Positions 34,140 to 43,080 are shown, counted from the stretch's first letter. The stretch is 43,080 nucleotides of DNA from Bacteroidaceae bacterium (GCA_017536765.1 JAFXGV010000032.1:1-43080), one strand, 5' to 3'. Translations and numbers: made by a program. The notes: a model not told the origin generated them from the letters alone.

Positions 34140-36965
34140 ATGGCTGTGGAAGAGGAGAGAGGAAAAATAGAGGTGTTTGGTGCCCGTGTGCACAACCTTA
34201 AGAATATTGACGTAGAGATACCGCATAATTCGCTCACGGTGATAACGGGCCTTAGCGGCAGCGGTAAGTCATCCTTGGCGTTCGATACTATTTTTGCCGA
34301 GGGGCAGAGGCGCTATCTCGAGACTTTTTCCACATACGCCCGTAATTTCCTGGGCGGAATGGAACGCCCCGATGTGGATAAAATTACCGGCCTCAGTCCT
34401 GTTATATCCATAGAACAAAAGACAACGAACAAGAACCCACGTTCCACGGTGGGTACAACTACCGAGATTTACGACTATCTGCGTTTGCTCTTTTCGCGTG
34501 CCGCAGATGCCTATTCTTATCTGTCGGGCGAGAAGATGGTGAAATATACCGAGGAGCAGATTCTTGAACTGCTGTTGCGCGATTACGCGGGCAAACGCAT
34601 ATATATGCTTGCACCCTTGGTTAAGGGGCGCAAAGGCCACTATAAGGAACTGTTCGAGCAGATGATGCGCAAGGGCTATCTGAATGTGCGCATTGATGGT
34701 GAGTTGTGCGAAATGTCGCGTGGTATGATGCTTGAACGCTACAAGAATCACGACATCGAGGTGGTTGTGGATAAGTTGCAGGTTGATGCGGGCGATGCAG
34801 AACGCATAAAGCAGAGCCTTGCGGTAACTATGCAGCAGGGCGACGGGCTTGTGATGATAATGGAGATGCCTTCGGGCCGGGTGCGCCACTTGAGCAAGCA
34901 TCTTATGTGCCCCGTAACAGGCCTTGCCTATAAAGAACCCGATCCTCATAACTTTTCATTCAACTCGCCGCAAGGTTTCTGTCTCAAGTGCAAAGGCTTG
35001 GGCGTGGTGAGCCTTGTGGATATTGACAAGGTTATCCCCGACCGCACTTTGTCGGTGTACGATGGCGCGTTAGCCCCGCTTGGCAAGTATCGCCGTTCGC
35101 CCATATTCCAACAAATAGAAGCGGTGTTGCAACGTTATGATGCCACGCTGAAAACTCCTATTGAGGAGTTGCCCGATGAGGCTATAGATGAGATTCTCTA
35201 TGGCTCACCTGTGCCATTGAAACTGAGCAGTTCGTCGGATATGTTCTACGACAGCATTGCAACATACGATGGCCTTGTCAAATATATCCAATTGCAAAAG
35301 GATTCCGGCGTGTCGGCAAAGGAACTTCGATGGGCAGAGCAGTTTTCCGTTATGCAGGCCTGCCCCGAGTGTGGTGGCGCAAGGCTCAACCGTGAGGCTC
35401 TGCACTATAAACTGAACGGCAAAAATATCTTCGAACTTGCCTCGATGGACCTGTCGCAGTTGCAGGAGTGGCTGTCACAGTTGCATATGCACTTAACCGA
35501 AAAACAGCGTGCCATTGCCACGGAGATTGTTAAGGAGATACAATCGCGCATAGGCTTTTTGCTCGATGTGGGCTTGGGTTATTTGTCGCTCAACCGTGCA
35601 TCGGCATCATTGTCGGGTGGCGAGGGGCAGCGCATAAGGCTTGCTACGCAGGTGGGTTCGCAGCTGGTGAATGTGTTTTATATTCTCGATGAGCCAAGCA
35701 TAGGCCTGCACCCACGCGACAACGACCGCCTGATAAATTCGCTCAAGTCGCTGCGCGATGGCGGCAACACCGTGATAGTGGTTGAACACGACCGCGATAT
35801 AATGCTTGCTGCCGACTATGTTATTGACCTTGGCCCGCAGGCAGGGCGCAAGGGCGGCAATGTGGTGTTCTCGGGTACGCCGGCGCAGATGCTTAAATGC
35901 GATACTATGACAGCGCGTTTCCTCGAAGGGAAGGAACGCATAGAGGTTCCTGCGAAAAGGCGCGAGGGTAACGGGTTGAGTATAAAGCTGTTTGGCGCGT
36001 GTGGCAATAACCTCAAGAACATAGATGTGGAATTCCCGCTTGGCAAGCTCATTTGTGTCACAGGTGTGTCGGGTGGTGGTAAGTCGTCGCTCATAAACGA
36101 TACTCTGCAACCCATACTTGCAAAGCATTTTTATCGTGCCCTGCGCGAACCGCTCCCTTATGATAGAATAGAGGGCATTGAGAATATCGACAAAATAGTG
36201 GATGTGGACCAGTCGCCGCTTGGGCGCACACCGCGTTCCAACCCCGCAACATACACGGGTGTCTTTTCCGACATAAGAAACCTGTTTGTGGAACTTCCCG
36301 AGGCAAAAATTCGCGGCTACAAAGCGGGGCGTTTCTCATTCAATGTGTCGGGCGGCCGCTGCGAGGCTTGTAGTGGAAATGGCTATAAAACACTGGAAAT
36401 GAATTTCCTGCCCGATGTTATGGTGCCTTGCGAGGTGTGCCACGGCAAGCGCTACAACCGCGAAACTCTCGAGGTGCGTTATAAGGGTAAATCAATTGCC
36501 GATGTACTCGATATGACAATAAATATGGCGGTGGAGTTCTTTGAAAATGTTCCCGTTATATTAAATAAGATAAAGGTGTTGCAGGATGTAGGCCTTGGAT
36601 ATATAAAATTGGGGCAGCCATCCACCACGCTTTCGGGTGGTGAGAGCCAGCGCGTGAAGTTGGCCACCGAATTGTCCAAGCGCGACACCGGCAAAACACT
36701 CTACCTGCTCGATGAACCCACCACAGGCCTTCATTTCGAGGATATCAGGGTTCTTATGAATGTGATTAACCGTTTGGTGGACAAGGGCAACACTGTTATA
36801 ATCATTGAGCACAACCTGGATGTCATTAAGATGGCCGACTATATCATAGATATGGGCCCCGAGGGTGGGCACGATGGTGGGCAGGTGATGGCTGTTGGTA
36901 CCCCCGAGACCGTAGCCGCGGCCGGGGTAGGGTGTACCGCTCCTTATCTTGCAAAAGAGTTGTGA
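34140..36965 (+). CDS. uvrA: UvrABC system protein A
   Basis: The 941-aa protein is the damage-recognition ATPase of nucleotide excision repair and works with UvrB. Two ABC modules are clear: Walker A GLSGSGKS (37-44) and later [14 protein letters not shown]; signatures [15 protein letters not shown] and [16 protein letters not shown]; Walker [13 protein letters not shown]-type and [14 protein letters not shown]. The C-terminal zinc module has all four Cys (CEAC...CEVC). The first zinc site keeps C257, C281 and C284, but the usual second Cys is replaced (CPVT). Length equals the family norm. It is cytosolic and lies 10 bp after the CHU_C gene. Confidence 0.97.
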   Translation: MAVEEERGKIEVFGARVHNLKNIDVEIPHNSLTVITGLSGSGKSSLAFDTIFAEGQRRYLETFSTYARNFLGGMERPDVDKITGLSPVISIEQKTTNKNPRSTVGTTTEIYDYLRLLFSRAADAYSYLSGEKMVKYTEEQILELLLRDYAGKRIYMLAPLVKGRKGHYKELFEQMMRKGYLNVRIDGELCEMSRGMMLERYKNHDIEVVVDKLQVDAGDAERIKQSLAVTMQQGDGLVMIMEMPSGRVRHLSKHLMCPVTGLAYKEPDPHNFSFNSPQGFCLKCKGLGVVSLVDIDKVIPDRTLSVYDGALAPLGKYRRSPIFQQIEAVLQRYDATLKTPIEELPDEAIDEILYGSPVPLKLSSSSDMFYDSIATYDGLVKYIQLQKDSGVSAKELRWAEQFSVMQACPECGGARLNREALHYKLNGKNIFELASMDLSQLQEWLSQLHMHLTEKQRAIATEIVKEIQSRIGFLLDVGLGYLSLNRASASLSGGEGQRIRLATQVGSQLVNVFYILDEPSIGLHPRDNDRLINSLKSLRDGGNTVIVVEHDRDIMLAADYVIDLGPQAGRKGGNVVFSGTPAQMLKCDTMTARFLEGKERIEVPAKRREGNGLSIKLFGACGNNLKNIDVEFPLGKLICVTGVSGGGKSSLINDTLQPILAKHFYRALREPLPYDRIEGIENIDKIVDVDQSPLGRTPRSNPATYTGVFSDIRNLFVELPEAKIRGYKAGRFSFNVSGGRCEACSGNGYKTLEMNFLPDVMVPCEVCHGKRYNRETLEVRYKGKSIADVLDMTINMAVEFFENVPVILNKIKVLQDVGLGYIKLGQPSTTLSGGESQRVKLATELSKRDTGKTLYLLDEPTTGLHFEDIRVLMNVINRLVDKGNTVIIIEHNLDVIKMADYIIDMGPEGGHDGGQVMAVGTPETVAAAGVGCTAPYLAKEL

Positions 36966-37258
36966 TGCTTGCTTGTTGTTGAATATCAATGAAATAGCGA
37001 AAGCGGTACTTGTGCTGACACTTATGTTAACCTATTTTAACATATAAAAAAGTCAGAAATCTTCTTTTTCCTACTCTTATAGTTGAATTTCCTTTTTGGG
37101 GGGATAATTAATTACCCTGCGAAATATTATCAAGTAGTGAAGGATAGTTGCTTATTATAATATTTTTTGGGTTTTTACAAACTTTTAATGAGAATAGGCT
37201 GTTATAATAAGTGAAAACGTATTAACTAAGCAAGTTACATTTGTATTCATAAAGAGCA
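36966..37258 (+). other. uvrA-rpoD intergenic region (293 bp)
   Basis: No gene is seen. An AT-rich hairpin TATGTTAA/TTAACATA (37023-37030 with 37037-37044) may end uvrA transcription, although no T-run follows. The rest is AT-rich and ends with the rpoD promoter. Confidence 0.55.
37236..37243 (+). promoter_or_regulatory. Promoter -7 box for rpoD
   Basis: TACATTTG is an exact TAnnTTTG element only 15 bp before the ATG at 37259, which would leave a leader of about 10 nt or less. No clear -33 box is visible, and an earlier start site cannot be excluded. Confidence 0.5.
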
Positions 37259-38119
37259 ATGAGACAATTAAAAATTACAAAAAGTATTACAAACCGCGAG
37301 AGCGCTTCTCTCGACAAGTATTTACAGGAAATTGGCCGCGAAGACCTCATAACCGTAGAGGAAGAGGTGGAGTTGGCGCAGAAAATCCGTAAAGGTGATC
37401 GTAGAGCGCTTGAGAAACTTACAAGAGCCAACTTGCGTTTCGTGGTTTCGGTGGCAAAACAGTATCAGAACCAAGGCCTCAGCCTTCCCGACCTCATAAA
37501 CGAGGGAAATTTAGGACTTATAAAAGCTGCTGAGAAATTCGACGAAACACGTGGTTTCAAGTTCATTAGTTACGCCGTTTGGTGGATTAGACAATCTATC
37601 CTGCAGGCTCTTGCCGAGCAGTCGAGAATTGTGCGCTTGCCTTTGAACCAAGTCGGTTCGCTTAATAAAATAAGCAAGGCTTTCTCTAAATTTGAACAGG
37701 AAAACGAACGTCGCCCATCGGCCGAGGAACTTGCCGACTTGTTGGATCTTCCGGTTGACAAGGTTGTGGAATCGTTGAAGGTGTCGGGCAGACACATATC
37801 GGTTGATGCGCCGTTTGTAGATGGCGAGGACAACAGTTTGCTCGATGTGCTTGTGAACGACGATTCTCCTATGGCCGACAATACCTTAGTCAACGAGTCT
37901 CTTTCGCGTGAGATAGACCGCGTACTATCCACTCTTGCCGACCGAGAAAAAGAGATTATTCAGATGTTTTTCGGAATCGGGATGCAAGAGATGACATTGG
38001 AGGAGATAGGTGACAGGTTTGGTCTCACACGCGAGCGTGTTCGCCAAATTAAGGAGAAAGCAATTCGCCGTTTGAAGCAGAACCAACGTAGCAAAACGTT
38101 GAAACCCTATTTGGGATAA
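37259..38119 (+). CDS. rpoD: Primary RNA polymerase sigma factor RpoD/SigA type
   Basis: The 286-aa sigma-70 factor lacks the long region 1.1 found in Proteobacteria, as is normal for the Bacteroidetes housekeeping sigma. Region 1.2 ([20 protein letters not shown]) is followed by region 2 with [40 protein letters not shown] and [20 protein letters not shown], then region 3, then region 4 ([20 protein letters not shown]). This protein should recognise the TAnnTTTG boxes noted across the window. It has its own upstream region and a terminator, so it is probably monocistronic. Confidence 0.96.
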   Translation: MRQLKITKSITNRESASLDKYLQEIGREDLITVEEEVELAQKIRKGDRRALEKLTRANLRFVVSVAKQYQNQGLSLPDLINEGNLGLIKAAEKFDETRGFKFISYAVWWIRQSILQALAEQSRIVRLPLNQVGSLNKISKAFSKFEQENERRPSAEELADLLDLPVDKVVESLKVSGRHISVDAPFVDGEDNSLLDVLVNDDSPMADNTLVNESLSREIDRVLSTLADREKEIIQMFFGIGMQEMTLEEIGDRFGLTRERVRQIKEKAIRRLKQNQRSKTLKPYLG

Positions 38120-38140
38120 AATTGGATTATATATTTTGCG

Positions 38141-38176
38141 AGGGTGTGCCATTTTTTTTGGCGCACCCTTTCGATT
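38141..38176 (+). terminator. Terminator after rpoD
   Basis: AGGGTGTGCC (38141-38150) pairs with GGCGCACCCT (38160-38169) with one G-T pair around a T-rich loop. A short T-containing stretch (TCGATTTT) follows. It begins 22 bp after the stop. Confidence 0.75.
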
Positions 38177-38264
38177 TTGTATATTGTACAAGGCCGTTGT
38201 TGTTAAAATACCCTTATACGATATTAAAAATGTCGATATTTTTCACTTATGCTGATATTTTTCT

Positions 38265-38272
38265 TAATTTTG
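38265..38272 (+). promoter_or_regulatory. Promoter -7 box for the small secreted protein/C11 peptidase operon
   Basis: TAATTTTG is an exact TAnnTTTG element followed by C, with TTTC at 38241-38244 as a -33 candidate (20-bp spacing). It lies 70 bp before the ATG. Confidence 0.6.
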
Positions 38273-38342
38273 CAGCGATAGTAAATTACAATGGTAAGCG
38301 GGCATAGGAAAATATTTGTGTGCCTTGTACTTGATAAACGAT

Positions 38343-38735
38343 ATGAAGAAGATTTATATACTGTTTTTTGCACTTTTTGCCACACTCTCTTTTGTGTCGG
38401 CTAAAAATGATAAAGATGTAGCCTATTTGTTTGGCGTGTCATTCAGTCATAGTGATTCAATTGTGTATTTCACAGAAATACAGCCCTTGGAGGGAGTTAA
38501 ATTGCAGAGCCGTTCGCGCATATTGCCCGACCGACAGCATTATGCTTATGAACTAAAGGATTATATGAATTTTGCTGAGGGTAAGCCCGGGCGTACATCG
38601 GCAATCTATTTTGCTAAAAGTCGTAAGAAATTGGAGAAAGTAGAGGCAAAAATCAAAAAGAAAATTCTGCATAAGGATAATGGCTCCGTGCGCTATTTAG
38701 GCGACAAATTCCGCTTTACACTTCCTTCACAATGA
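38343..38735 (+). CDS. Small secreted protein of unknown function
   Basis: I chose the ATG at 38343 (130 aa) because MKKIYILFFALFATLSFVSA is a clean signal peptide; an ATG 27 bp upstream adds an unlikely prefix. The mature part is ~110 residues, beginning KNDKDVAYLFGVSFSHSDSI, with mixed alpha/beta character and a Lys-rich helix (KSRKKLEKVEAKIKKKILHK) near the end. There is no Cys at the signal cleavage site, so it is not a lipoprotein. I do not recognise the family. Its stop overlaps the start of the C11 peptidase gene by 4 bp (ATGA), suggesting a joint function such as chaperone, inhibitor or substrate (inference). Confidence 0.75.
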   Translation: MKKIYILFFALFATLSFVSAKNDKDVAYLFGVSFSHSDSIVYFTEIQPLEGVKLQSRSRILPDRQHYAYELKDYMNFAEGKPGRTSAIYFAKSRKKLEKVEAKIKKKILHKDNGSVRYLGDKFRFTLPSQ

Positions 38736-39976
38736 GATTCCCTCAAATTGCAATTTTCTATGCGTTGCTAATGTCGCTGTTTCTGTCGGCGTGTAGCGAC
38801 GATACCCCTGTGCCCGTCGGCGACGATAGTCCGCTTATAGAAGCCGGCGAAGAGGCACAGCAGTTATTATTTATGTATATAGTGGCCGATAACAACCTTG
38901 AGGGCTATGCACAGCGCGATTTGCAGGAGGTGTTGCAGGCATCTGATAGGGTGCCCAACGATTGTTATATGCTTGCCTTTGTCGATGATGGGAATAATGC
39001 TCGCGTTCTGCGCTATTTCAATAACAAAGGCGTGGGCGATTACGAAACGGTCTATAACTTCGGCAGGGAGGTTGCGGCTTGCGATACTGCAGAAATGCGT
39101 GTGCTATTCGATTGGATGGGACAGAATTACCCTGCAAAAAGTGTGGATATGATTTTATGGTCGCACGCTACAGGTTGGCTGCACGATGACAGGCGCCCCG
39201 TGAGGCAGCGCTCCTTTGGGTATGATACCGCTCCGGGCAAAGAAAGCGACTGCCGCAGAATGCACATTGAGGAGCTTGCCGGTTTTTTCAAAAAGCGTGG
39301 TATAAAACTCGACAGGCTTATGTTCGATGCCTGCTTTATGCAGTGTGCCGAGGTGGCGTATGCATTGCGCGATTGTGCCAATTGGATAATAGCCTCGCCG
39401 GCCGAAATTCCCGGTTATGGCGCTCCTTATGATGCCCTTGTTCCACTGTTTTTTGATGCCACGGCAACCCCGCTGAACATCATAGATGCATACAAAACCG
39501 ATTATGATGGCGGAAACACCGGTGTGGTGTTGTCGGCTGTGCGTTGCGCTGCTATGCAGCAGTTTGCCGATGCAACTGCTGTTGCAGTGAAGAAAGCATT
39601 GCTTGATATTTCGGGCAGTGATTGCCGCGATGTTTTTTCCTATCTTCCCGGTGGATATTTTGGCAATAATGGCTCTTTCCCCAATTTCTTCGATATGAAT
39701 TCCGTTATGAAGAAATATCTTGGTGATTCCGATTATCTACTGTGGAAAAACGCACTTGATGCAGCGTTGCCTTATCGCTGCGCAAGCCGCGAATGGTATT
39801 CTGAGGTGCTCGATTTCGACCGTAGGGTTACCGATGAGGATTATATCAAAGTTGCAGATAACTGGTGTGGTATCTCAATGTATCTGCCAAACAGCGATTC
39901 CCGTTTCGATAAATTCAATGCCGCCTTTACCGGCCTCGAATGGTACGAAGCCGCAGCGTGGAACGAGGCAGAGTAG
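38732..39976 (+). CDS. Clostripain-related (C11) cysteine peptidase lipoprotein
   Basis: The 414-aa protein has a lipoprotein signal with lipobox LSAC (Cys 21), followed by S-D-D, which fits the acidic lipoprotein export signal used in Bacteroidetes for surface display. The C11 fold shows FMYIVADNNLEGYAQRDLQE, MILWSHATGW with catalytic His 145, and LMFDACFMQCAEVAYALRD with catalytic Cys 201 after Asp-Ala, then IIASPAEIPGYGAPY. Relatives cleave after basic residues and often self-activate. Overlap with the preceding gene suggests coupling. Its stop lies 6 bp from the stop of the convergent DUF5686 gene. Confidence 0.9.
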   Translation: MRFPQIAIFYALLMSLFLSACSDDTPVPVGDDSPLIEAGEEAQQLLFMYIVADNNLEGYAQRDLQEVLQASDRVPNDCYMLAFVDDGNNARVLRYFNNKGVGDYETVYNFGREVAACDTAEMRVLFDWMGQNYPAKSVDMILWSHATGWLHDDRRPVRQRSFGYDTAPGKESDCRRMHIEELAGFFKKRGIKLDRLMFDACFMQCAEVAYALRDCANWIIASPAEIPGYGAPYDALVPLFFDATATPLNIIDAYKTDYDGGNTGVVLSAVRCAAMQQFADATAVAVKKALLDISGSDCRDVFSYLPGGYFGNNGSFPNFFDMNSVMKKYLGDSDYLLWKNALDAALPYRCASREWYSEVLDFDRRVTDEDYIKVADNWCGISMYLPNSDSRFDKFNAAFTGLEWYEAAAWNEAE

Positions 39977-39982
39977 TGGATG

Positions 39983-42562
39983 TCAGAACTGTATGTGGAA
40001 CTGAATTCTTATTCCGTTTTTGTCTATGCCTGGCAGGTCGGTGTAGGTGATGCGGCGCACATAGTCCACACGCAGTACTCTGAATATATTCTCAATTCCC
40101 ACAGCCACCTCCACATAGGGCTTGCCTGCAAGGTAGTGATACTCGTCGTTTTCGTATGGGAACTTGTAGAGGTTGCCTGTGTTCAGCGGGTCGGGGCGGT
40201 TCTTGTCGCTCAACCTGCCATACATTCCTCGGCAGGTGATAACTTCGCGCCAGTTGAGTTTTCTTATGAGTGGCAGGCGGTTGAATATCAAGCCGTTCAT
40301 ATAGTAGGTTAAATCCCACGAGAAATATTCGTCGTTGAAGAACTCCATTGCGTTCATAAGGTCGTACGACTCCTTTTGTATTGTGTAAGAGAGGTTGGCG
40401 TTGGGCATTATGAGCAATGGGAAGGGCACCTCGTTCCACACTTTGCCTGCTTTCAGTATGCAGTCGGTGTAGCCGAATGCCGAGAACCAGAAACGTTTCT
40501 CAAAACTGAACTCCGTGTGTTGGTAGTTGTAATCGCTGCCTAACACTCCCTTTATGCCGGCTGTGTGCGTGAGGGTGAACACGGGGTGTTCGGGCTGCAC
40601 GCGGTAGCGGTTCCATTTCGTTTGGGTGAATTTTTCTTTGGGTGCCCAGCGCAGTTTCACCTCCACCTCGCTCTGGGTAAGTTCCTTTACAAAATTTCTT
40701 TGTATGCCTGCATCGGTGGTGATTGTCTGTTCAAATGGAACAAGGTGTGATGCTATGTCCTTGCGGTTTCGCAGTGTCACATTGTACGAAAAATGGTTGT
40801 AGAACTCCCTTGTATATGTGAACTCCGCCTTTTTTACATAACCTATCTTGTCATCCTTCTTGCGCTTGAGGCTCAGGAATATGTTGTCTTTGTTTGTGTG
40901 CAGATAGTTCTGACCATATTGGAAAATATCGTTCTCGTAGCGCATCTTCACGGAGTGGATGGGGAACTCGTTGGGGTGCTCCTTCTTTTTCTTGAAAGAG
41001 TATTCCACCTCGCCCATATATTTGAACTTTTTATCCTCTATTCCGTATGCCGCGTAGAATTGCCCGAACAGGTGTGGGTTCAAGTAAGCCGATGTCATTG
41101 CTCCCGTGCGCAGGCGGTAACCCTCTAATTCGTTATGGCTGATAGTGGTGTTCACGGGGCCATAGAATATGGGCGGTTCGTGCTCTCTGATAGGTATCCA
41201 GCCGGTGAAGAGGAATGTCAACCCCTTTTCCATCCAATAATATACAGGGTTGTTGCGCAGTTCGCGCATCATCTGGTCAACCGATTGCTCCTTCTGGCTC
41301 ACTTCGGCTATGCGGTTCTCTGTCCAATACTCCTGTGCGCGGCGGGTGGAGTTGTCGTGCTCCATAACGGCGCCGGGGAAATTGAGCACCACATTTGCTA
41401 AACTGTCTTTCTCGAATGAGTAGTCGCGGTACTCCACCTGCCTATGTGCGTAGAAACCGTTCACGGCATCTATAACCTTGAACTCGGCTACCAACGATTC
41501 GTTATTGAGTATTCGGGTGCCGTCGGGCAGGCGGTCGAAGTGCTGCTTTATGTTCATATACTCAATAAAGTTCATATTTATATCGTGCGGCACATTCATC
41601 TGCACCAGCTTGGTGAAATATGTGGAGTCGGCAGTCACATACAGGTGGCCTGTGAAACCGAACGATTCGGCATTGAAGGGGGCAAACGCCAGGTCGTAAC
41701 ATTTTTCGCCTTCAATGTCTATGGTGTCCATTATGTAATATCTATAAAAGGTGGGGCCCAATTTGGAAAGCGGGCTCACAAACTTGTTGCCAAAAAGCGA
41801 TACGTTGTCCTGAAATATATCTATATCCTTAAACGTCTCCTCGTAAATGGCCTCCAAGGTTTCGGCCGATACGAAATCGTCTATACCATTGCGCTTGCGT
41901 GCCTTTATGTATTGTCTTTTTCGTGCGGGCTCGCTGCTGTGGTAGTCGCTGCCTATCATTTCGCGTGCCGAAATGTAGAGAATGGGCTTGCCCGATACGA
42001 GCGAGGTGTCTATGTATTGGTCGAGAAAAGCGAATTTCTTTCCAAAGTGGCTCTCCTTGGCCGAACTGAAGTTATTGAGGGCTATACTCAGTTTTTCGTG
42101 GCGGTTGCGGCTGTAGAATGGTTTGCTCTCGGGCGCGTTGTCGTCGCGCCTTTTTATCACGTTGCGCACCAAAGCCACGGCAGGGTTGTTCTTTTTGCGA
42201 TATTTTTCGCGCTTGGGCTTTATGGTTATTTCGTCAAGCTCGTAGTTCTCTGCCACCATTTTTACATTAAGCGGGAATTTTGTCTTGGCACTTAACGGAA
42301 TTTTTACATCCTTGTAGCCCAGGTTCGATATAATGAGCGTGTCGCGTAAATGCGTTGTGTAGAACGAAAAGTATCCATTGTTGTCGCTGCTGCTGCCGTT
42401 CGATGTCTTTCTTATTCTCACAGCTGCGTATGGTATCTCTTCGCTTGTGGCTTTGTCGGTGATTCTTCCGTAGATTCTTTTTCTGCTCTCTTCCTGTGCG
42501 CTTGCTGCTATAGGCAACAGTATGCAAAAGCCAAAGAGTAGTGCGTGTATGTATTTTTTCAT
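39983..42562 (-). CDS. DUF5686 outer-membrane protein with carboxypeptidase-regulatory-like domain
   Basis: The 859-aa protein has a signal peptide (1-22, MKKYIHALLFGFCILLPIAA). At about 28-115 is a CarboxypepD_reg-like beta-sandwich (RIYGRITDKATSEEIPYAAV, GYFSFYTT, TLIISNLGYKD). From about 120 to the end it matches DUF5686: NPAVALVRNVIKRRDDNAPE, FKDIDIFQDNVSLFGNKFVSPL, then a long beta-strand-rich half finishing with RVDYVRRITYTDLP and the aromatic terminal strand GIRIQFHIQF, typical of outer-membrane barrels. The architecture is widespread in Bacteroidetes and its function is not established. It has its own -7 box upstream. Confidence 0.88.
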   Translation of the reverse strand: MKKYIHALLFGFCILLPIAASAQEESRKRIYGRITDKATSEEIPYAAVRIRKTSNGSSSDNNGYFSFYTTHLRDTLIISNLGYKDVKIPLSAKTKFPLNVKMVAENYELDEITIKPKREKYRKKNNPAVALVRNVIKRRDDNAPESKPFYSRNRHEKLSIALNNFSSAKESHFGKKFAFLDQYIDTSLVSGKPILYISAREMIGSDYHSSEPARKRQYIKARKRNGIDDFVSAETLEAIYEETFKDIDIFQDNVSLFGNKFVSPLSKLGPTFYRYYIMDTIDIEGEKCYDLAFAPFNAESFGFTGHLYVTADSTYFTKLVQMNVPHDINMNFIEYMNIKQHFDRLPDGTRILNNESLVAEFKVIDAVNGFYAHRQVEYRDYSFEKDSLANVVLNFPGAVMEHDNSTRRAQEYWTENRIAEVSQKEQSVDQMMRELRNNPVYYWMEKGLTFLFTGWIPIREHEPPIFYGPVNTTISHNELEGYRLRTGAMTSAYLNPHLFGQFYAAYGIEDKKFKYMGEVEYSFKKKKEHPNEFPIHSVKMRYENDIFQYGQNYLHTNKDNIFLSLKRKKDDKIGYVKKAEFTYTREFYNHFSYNVTLRNRKDIASHLVPFEQTITTDAGIQRNFVKELTQSEVEVKLRWAPKEKFTQTKWNRYRVQPEHPVFTLTHTAGIKGVLGSDYNYQHTEFSFEKRFWFSAFGYTDCILKAGKVWNEVPFPLLIMPNANLSYTIQKESYDLMNAMEFFNDEYFSWDLTYYMNGLIFNRLPLIRKLNWREVITCRGMYGRLSDKNRPDPLNTGNLYKFPYENDEYHYLAGKPYVEVAVGIENIFRVLRVDYVRRITYTDLPGIDKNGIRIQFHIQF

Positions 42563-42623
42563 CTTCCTTTATTAGTGTTTCCCATCCATTATATATATTA
42601 AGGTATGTGAATGGTTGTGGTTG

Positions 42624-42631
42624 CAAAATTA
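42624..42631 (-). promoter_or_regulatory. Promoter -7 box for the DUF5686 gene
   Basis: On the minus strand this reads TAATTTTG followed by C, an exact TAnnTTTG match 61 bp before the ATG. TTTG at 42644-42647 is too close for a standard -33 box. Confidence 0.5.
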
Positions 42632-42723
42632 CTCAAAAAAAGGCAAAGCACTGTATAGCCGGTGCTGTTTTTTGCCATTATAATGCCTATTGGGAATAAA
42701 AAAACAAGAAAATGACAAAAAAA

Positions 42724-42767
42724 CTTCCAAATTATATTGCGGTATAAAATATTTTGCTTTAATTTGC
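42724..42767 (+). promoter_or_regulatory. Upstream rRNA-type promoter P1
   Basis: CTTCCAAAT is followed by TTG (42737-42739), then GCTTTAATTTGC (42756-42767). It is a diverged copy of P2, with the spacer inside the -7 box one base shorter, so it may be weaker. Confidence 0.5.
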
Positions 42768-42912
42768 CATTCCGCTCGCTTGGTAAAACGGTTGCCAAAA
42801 CGGTTTTTTGCAAGGCCGGACAAAAAAGAAGGTTTTGACGATTTTTTTTGTTGTGTAACTTGCTGAGAATTAAACGAGTTGTAAAAAAGTGTGAAAAAAG
42901 TTTGAAAAAAGT

Positions 42913-42954
42913 CTTCCAAATAATTTGGTAGTTCAAAAATTTGCTTTACCTTTG
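42913..42954 (+). promoter_or_regulatory. rRNA promoter P2
   Basis: TTTG (42924-42927) and TACCTTTG (42947-42954) are separated by 19 bp, a full match to the Bacteroidetes -33/-7 consensus. It is preceded by CTTCCAAAT and an A/T-rich upstream stretch with A-tracts. Confidence 0.85.
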
Positions 42955-42960
42955 CACTCG

Positions 42961-43080
42961 CTTTCGGGAAGCAACGTGGTAACACGGTCACCCGGTGAGC
43001 AAGATGATCCTTGAAAACATTCCATACAGACAAGCAGTACAACGTGCTAATTGAAATTTAATTAGTGTATAAGTAAGGAA
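42961..43080 (+). ncRNA. 5' leader of an rRNA operon (16S start beyond the window)
   Basis: The sequence after P2 contains GATCCTTGAAAACATTCC and ACAGACAAGCAGTACAA, which resemble the leader that precedes 16S rRNA in Bacteroides/Prevotella genomes. A small inverted repeat CTAATT/AATTAG follows. No 16S sequence itself is present, so the mature RNA must begin after base 43080. Confidence 0.75.

Larger units (their letters stand above)
42563..43080. other. 518-bp region: DUF5686 promoter (-) and rRNA promoters (+)
   Basis: There is no coding gene. The left end carries the minus-strand -7 box for the DUF5686 gene. Bases 42640-42720 hold nothing I can name. From 42724 on there are tandem rRNA-type promoters. 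Between them is a direct repeat AAAACGGTT at 42785-42793 and 42797-42805. Confidence 0.6.

Noticed and set aside
37023-37044. AT-rich hairpin as a strong uvrA terminator
   Set aside because: The stem is 8 bp of mostly A-T pairs and is followed by A-runs, not T-runs, on the + strand; it is noted only as possible.
41444-42295. 283-codon open frame on + inside the DUF5686 gene
   Set aside because: Shadow frame; the minus-strand protein has a signal peptide and family motifs throughout.
1-43080. CRISPR array, insertion sequence, prophage or tRNA
   Set aside because: No regularly spaced direct repeats, transposase or integrase motifs, or tRNA-like T-arm sequences were recognised by eye on either strand.

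Overview
The window reads as chromosome of a gut-type Bacteroidales bacterium (Bacteroides/Prevotella/Muribaculaceae-like; genus not decidable by eye). The reasons are: promoter-like TAnnTTTG boxes instead of E. coli -10 boxes, little Shine-Dalgarno signal, a short RpoD-type primary sigma factor, a PorT-like barrel, a DUF5686 protein, a type-B (CHU_C/gliding) sorting domain, a C-terminal 'DLQGRK...GMYIINGKK' tail, a Bacteroidetes-style surface lipoprotein signal (C-S-D-D) and an Hc1-like mini-histone. No insertion sequence, CRISPR array or tRNA was seen.

Region 1 (1-3.6 kb) holds the 3' part of an SGNH-family hydrolase (+) converging on a secreted protein with a polysaccharide-deacetylase-like core (-). 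A 24-bp perfect palindrome separates them. Region 2 (3.65-21.9 kb, all on -) is a Wzx/Wzy-type exopolysaccharide or capsule operon. In transcription order it contains the Wzc-like co-polymerase/tyrosine kinase, Ugd, WecB, WecC, a LbH acetyltransferase, a Wzx flippase, an Fe-S FrhB-like protein, a polysaccharide pyruvyl transferase, an EpsG-like polymerase, a GT2, two GT4s, a TupA-like ATP-grasp protein, a second LbH acyltransferase and a last GT4. The nucleotide-sugar genes are of ordinary composition, but everything downstream of about 15.3 kb is visibly AT-rich, as expected of an exchangeable glycosyltransferase cassette. A strongly structured 157-nt gap lies at that junction. No priming sugar-phosphate transferase and no Wza exporter is encoded here.

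Region 3 (22.3-30.6 kb, +) holds a 58-aa Hc1-like histone, a very large secreted GH2 beta-galactosidase and the dTDP-L-rhamnose operon rfbACDB, closed by a second 24-bp perfect palindrome. The sugars that can be predicted for the polysaccharide are ManNAcA, GlcA and L-rhamnose, with possible pyruvyl ketal and O-acetyl decorations.

Region 4 (30.6-43.1 kb) is envelope and housekeeping: a PorT-like barrel overlapping a triple-LysM/periplasmic-binding-fold protein (-), a small CHU_C-tailed secreted protein, uvrA, rpoD, a small secreted protein overlapping a surface-type C11 (clostripain) lipoprotein (all +), and a DUF5686 outer-membrane protein (-). The window ends in tandem homologous rRNA-type promoters and a 16S leader, so an rRNA operon most likely starts just beyond base 43080.
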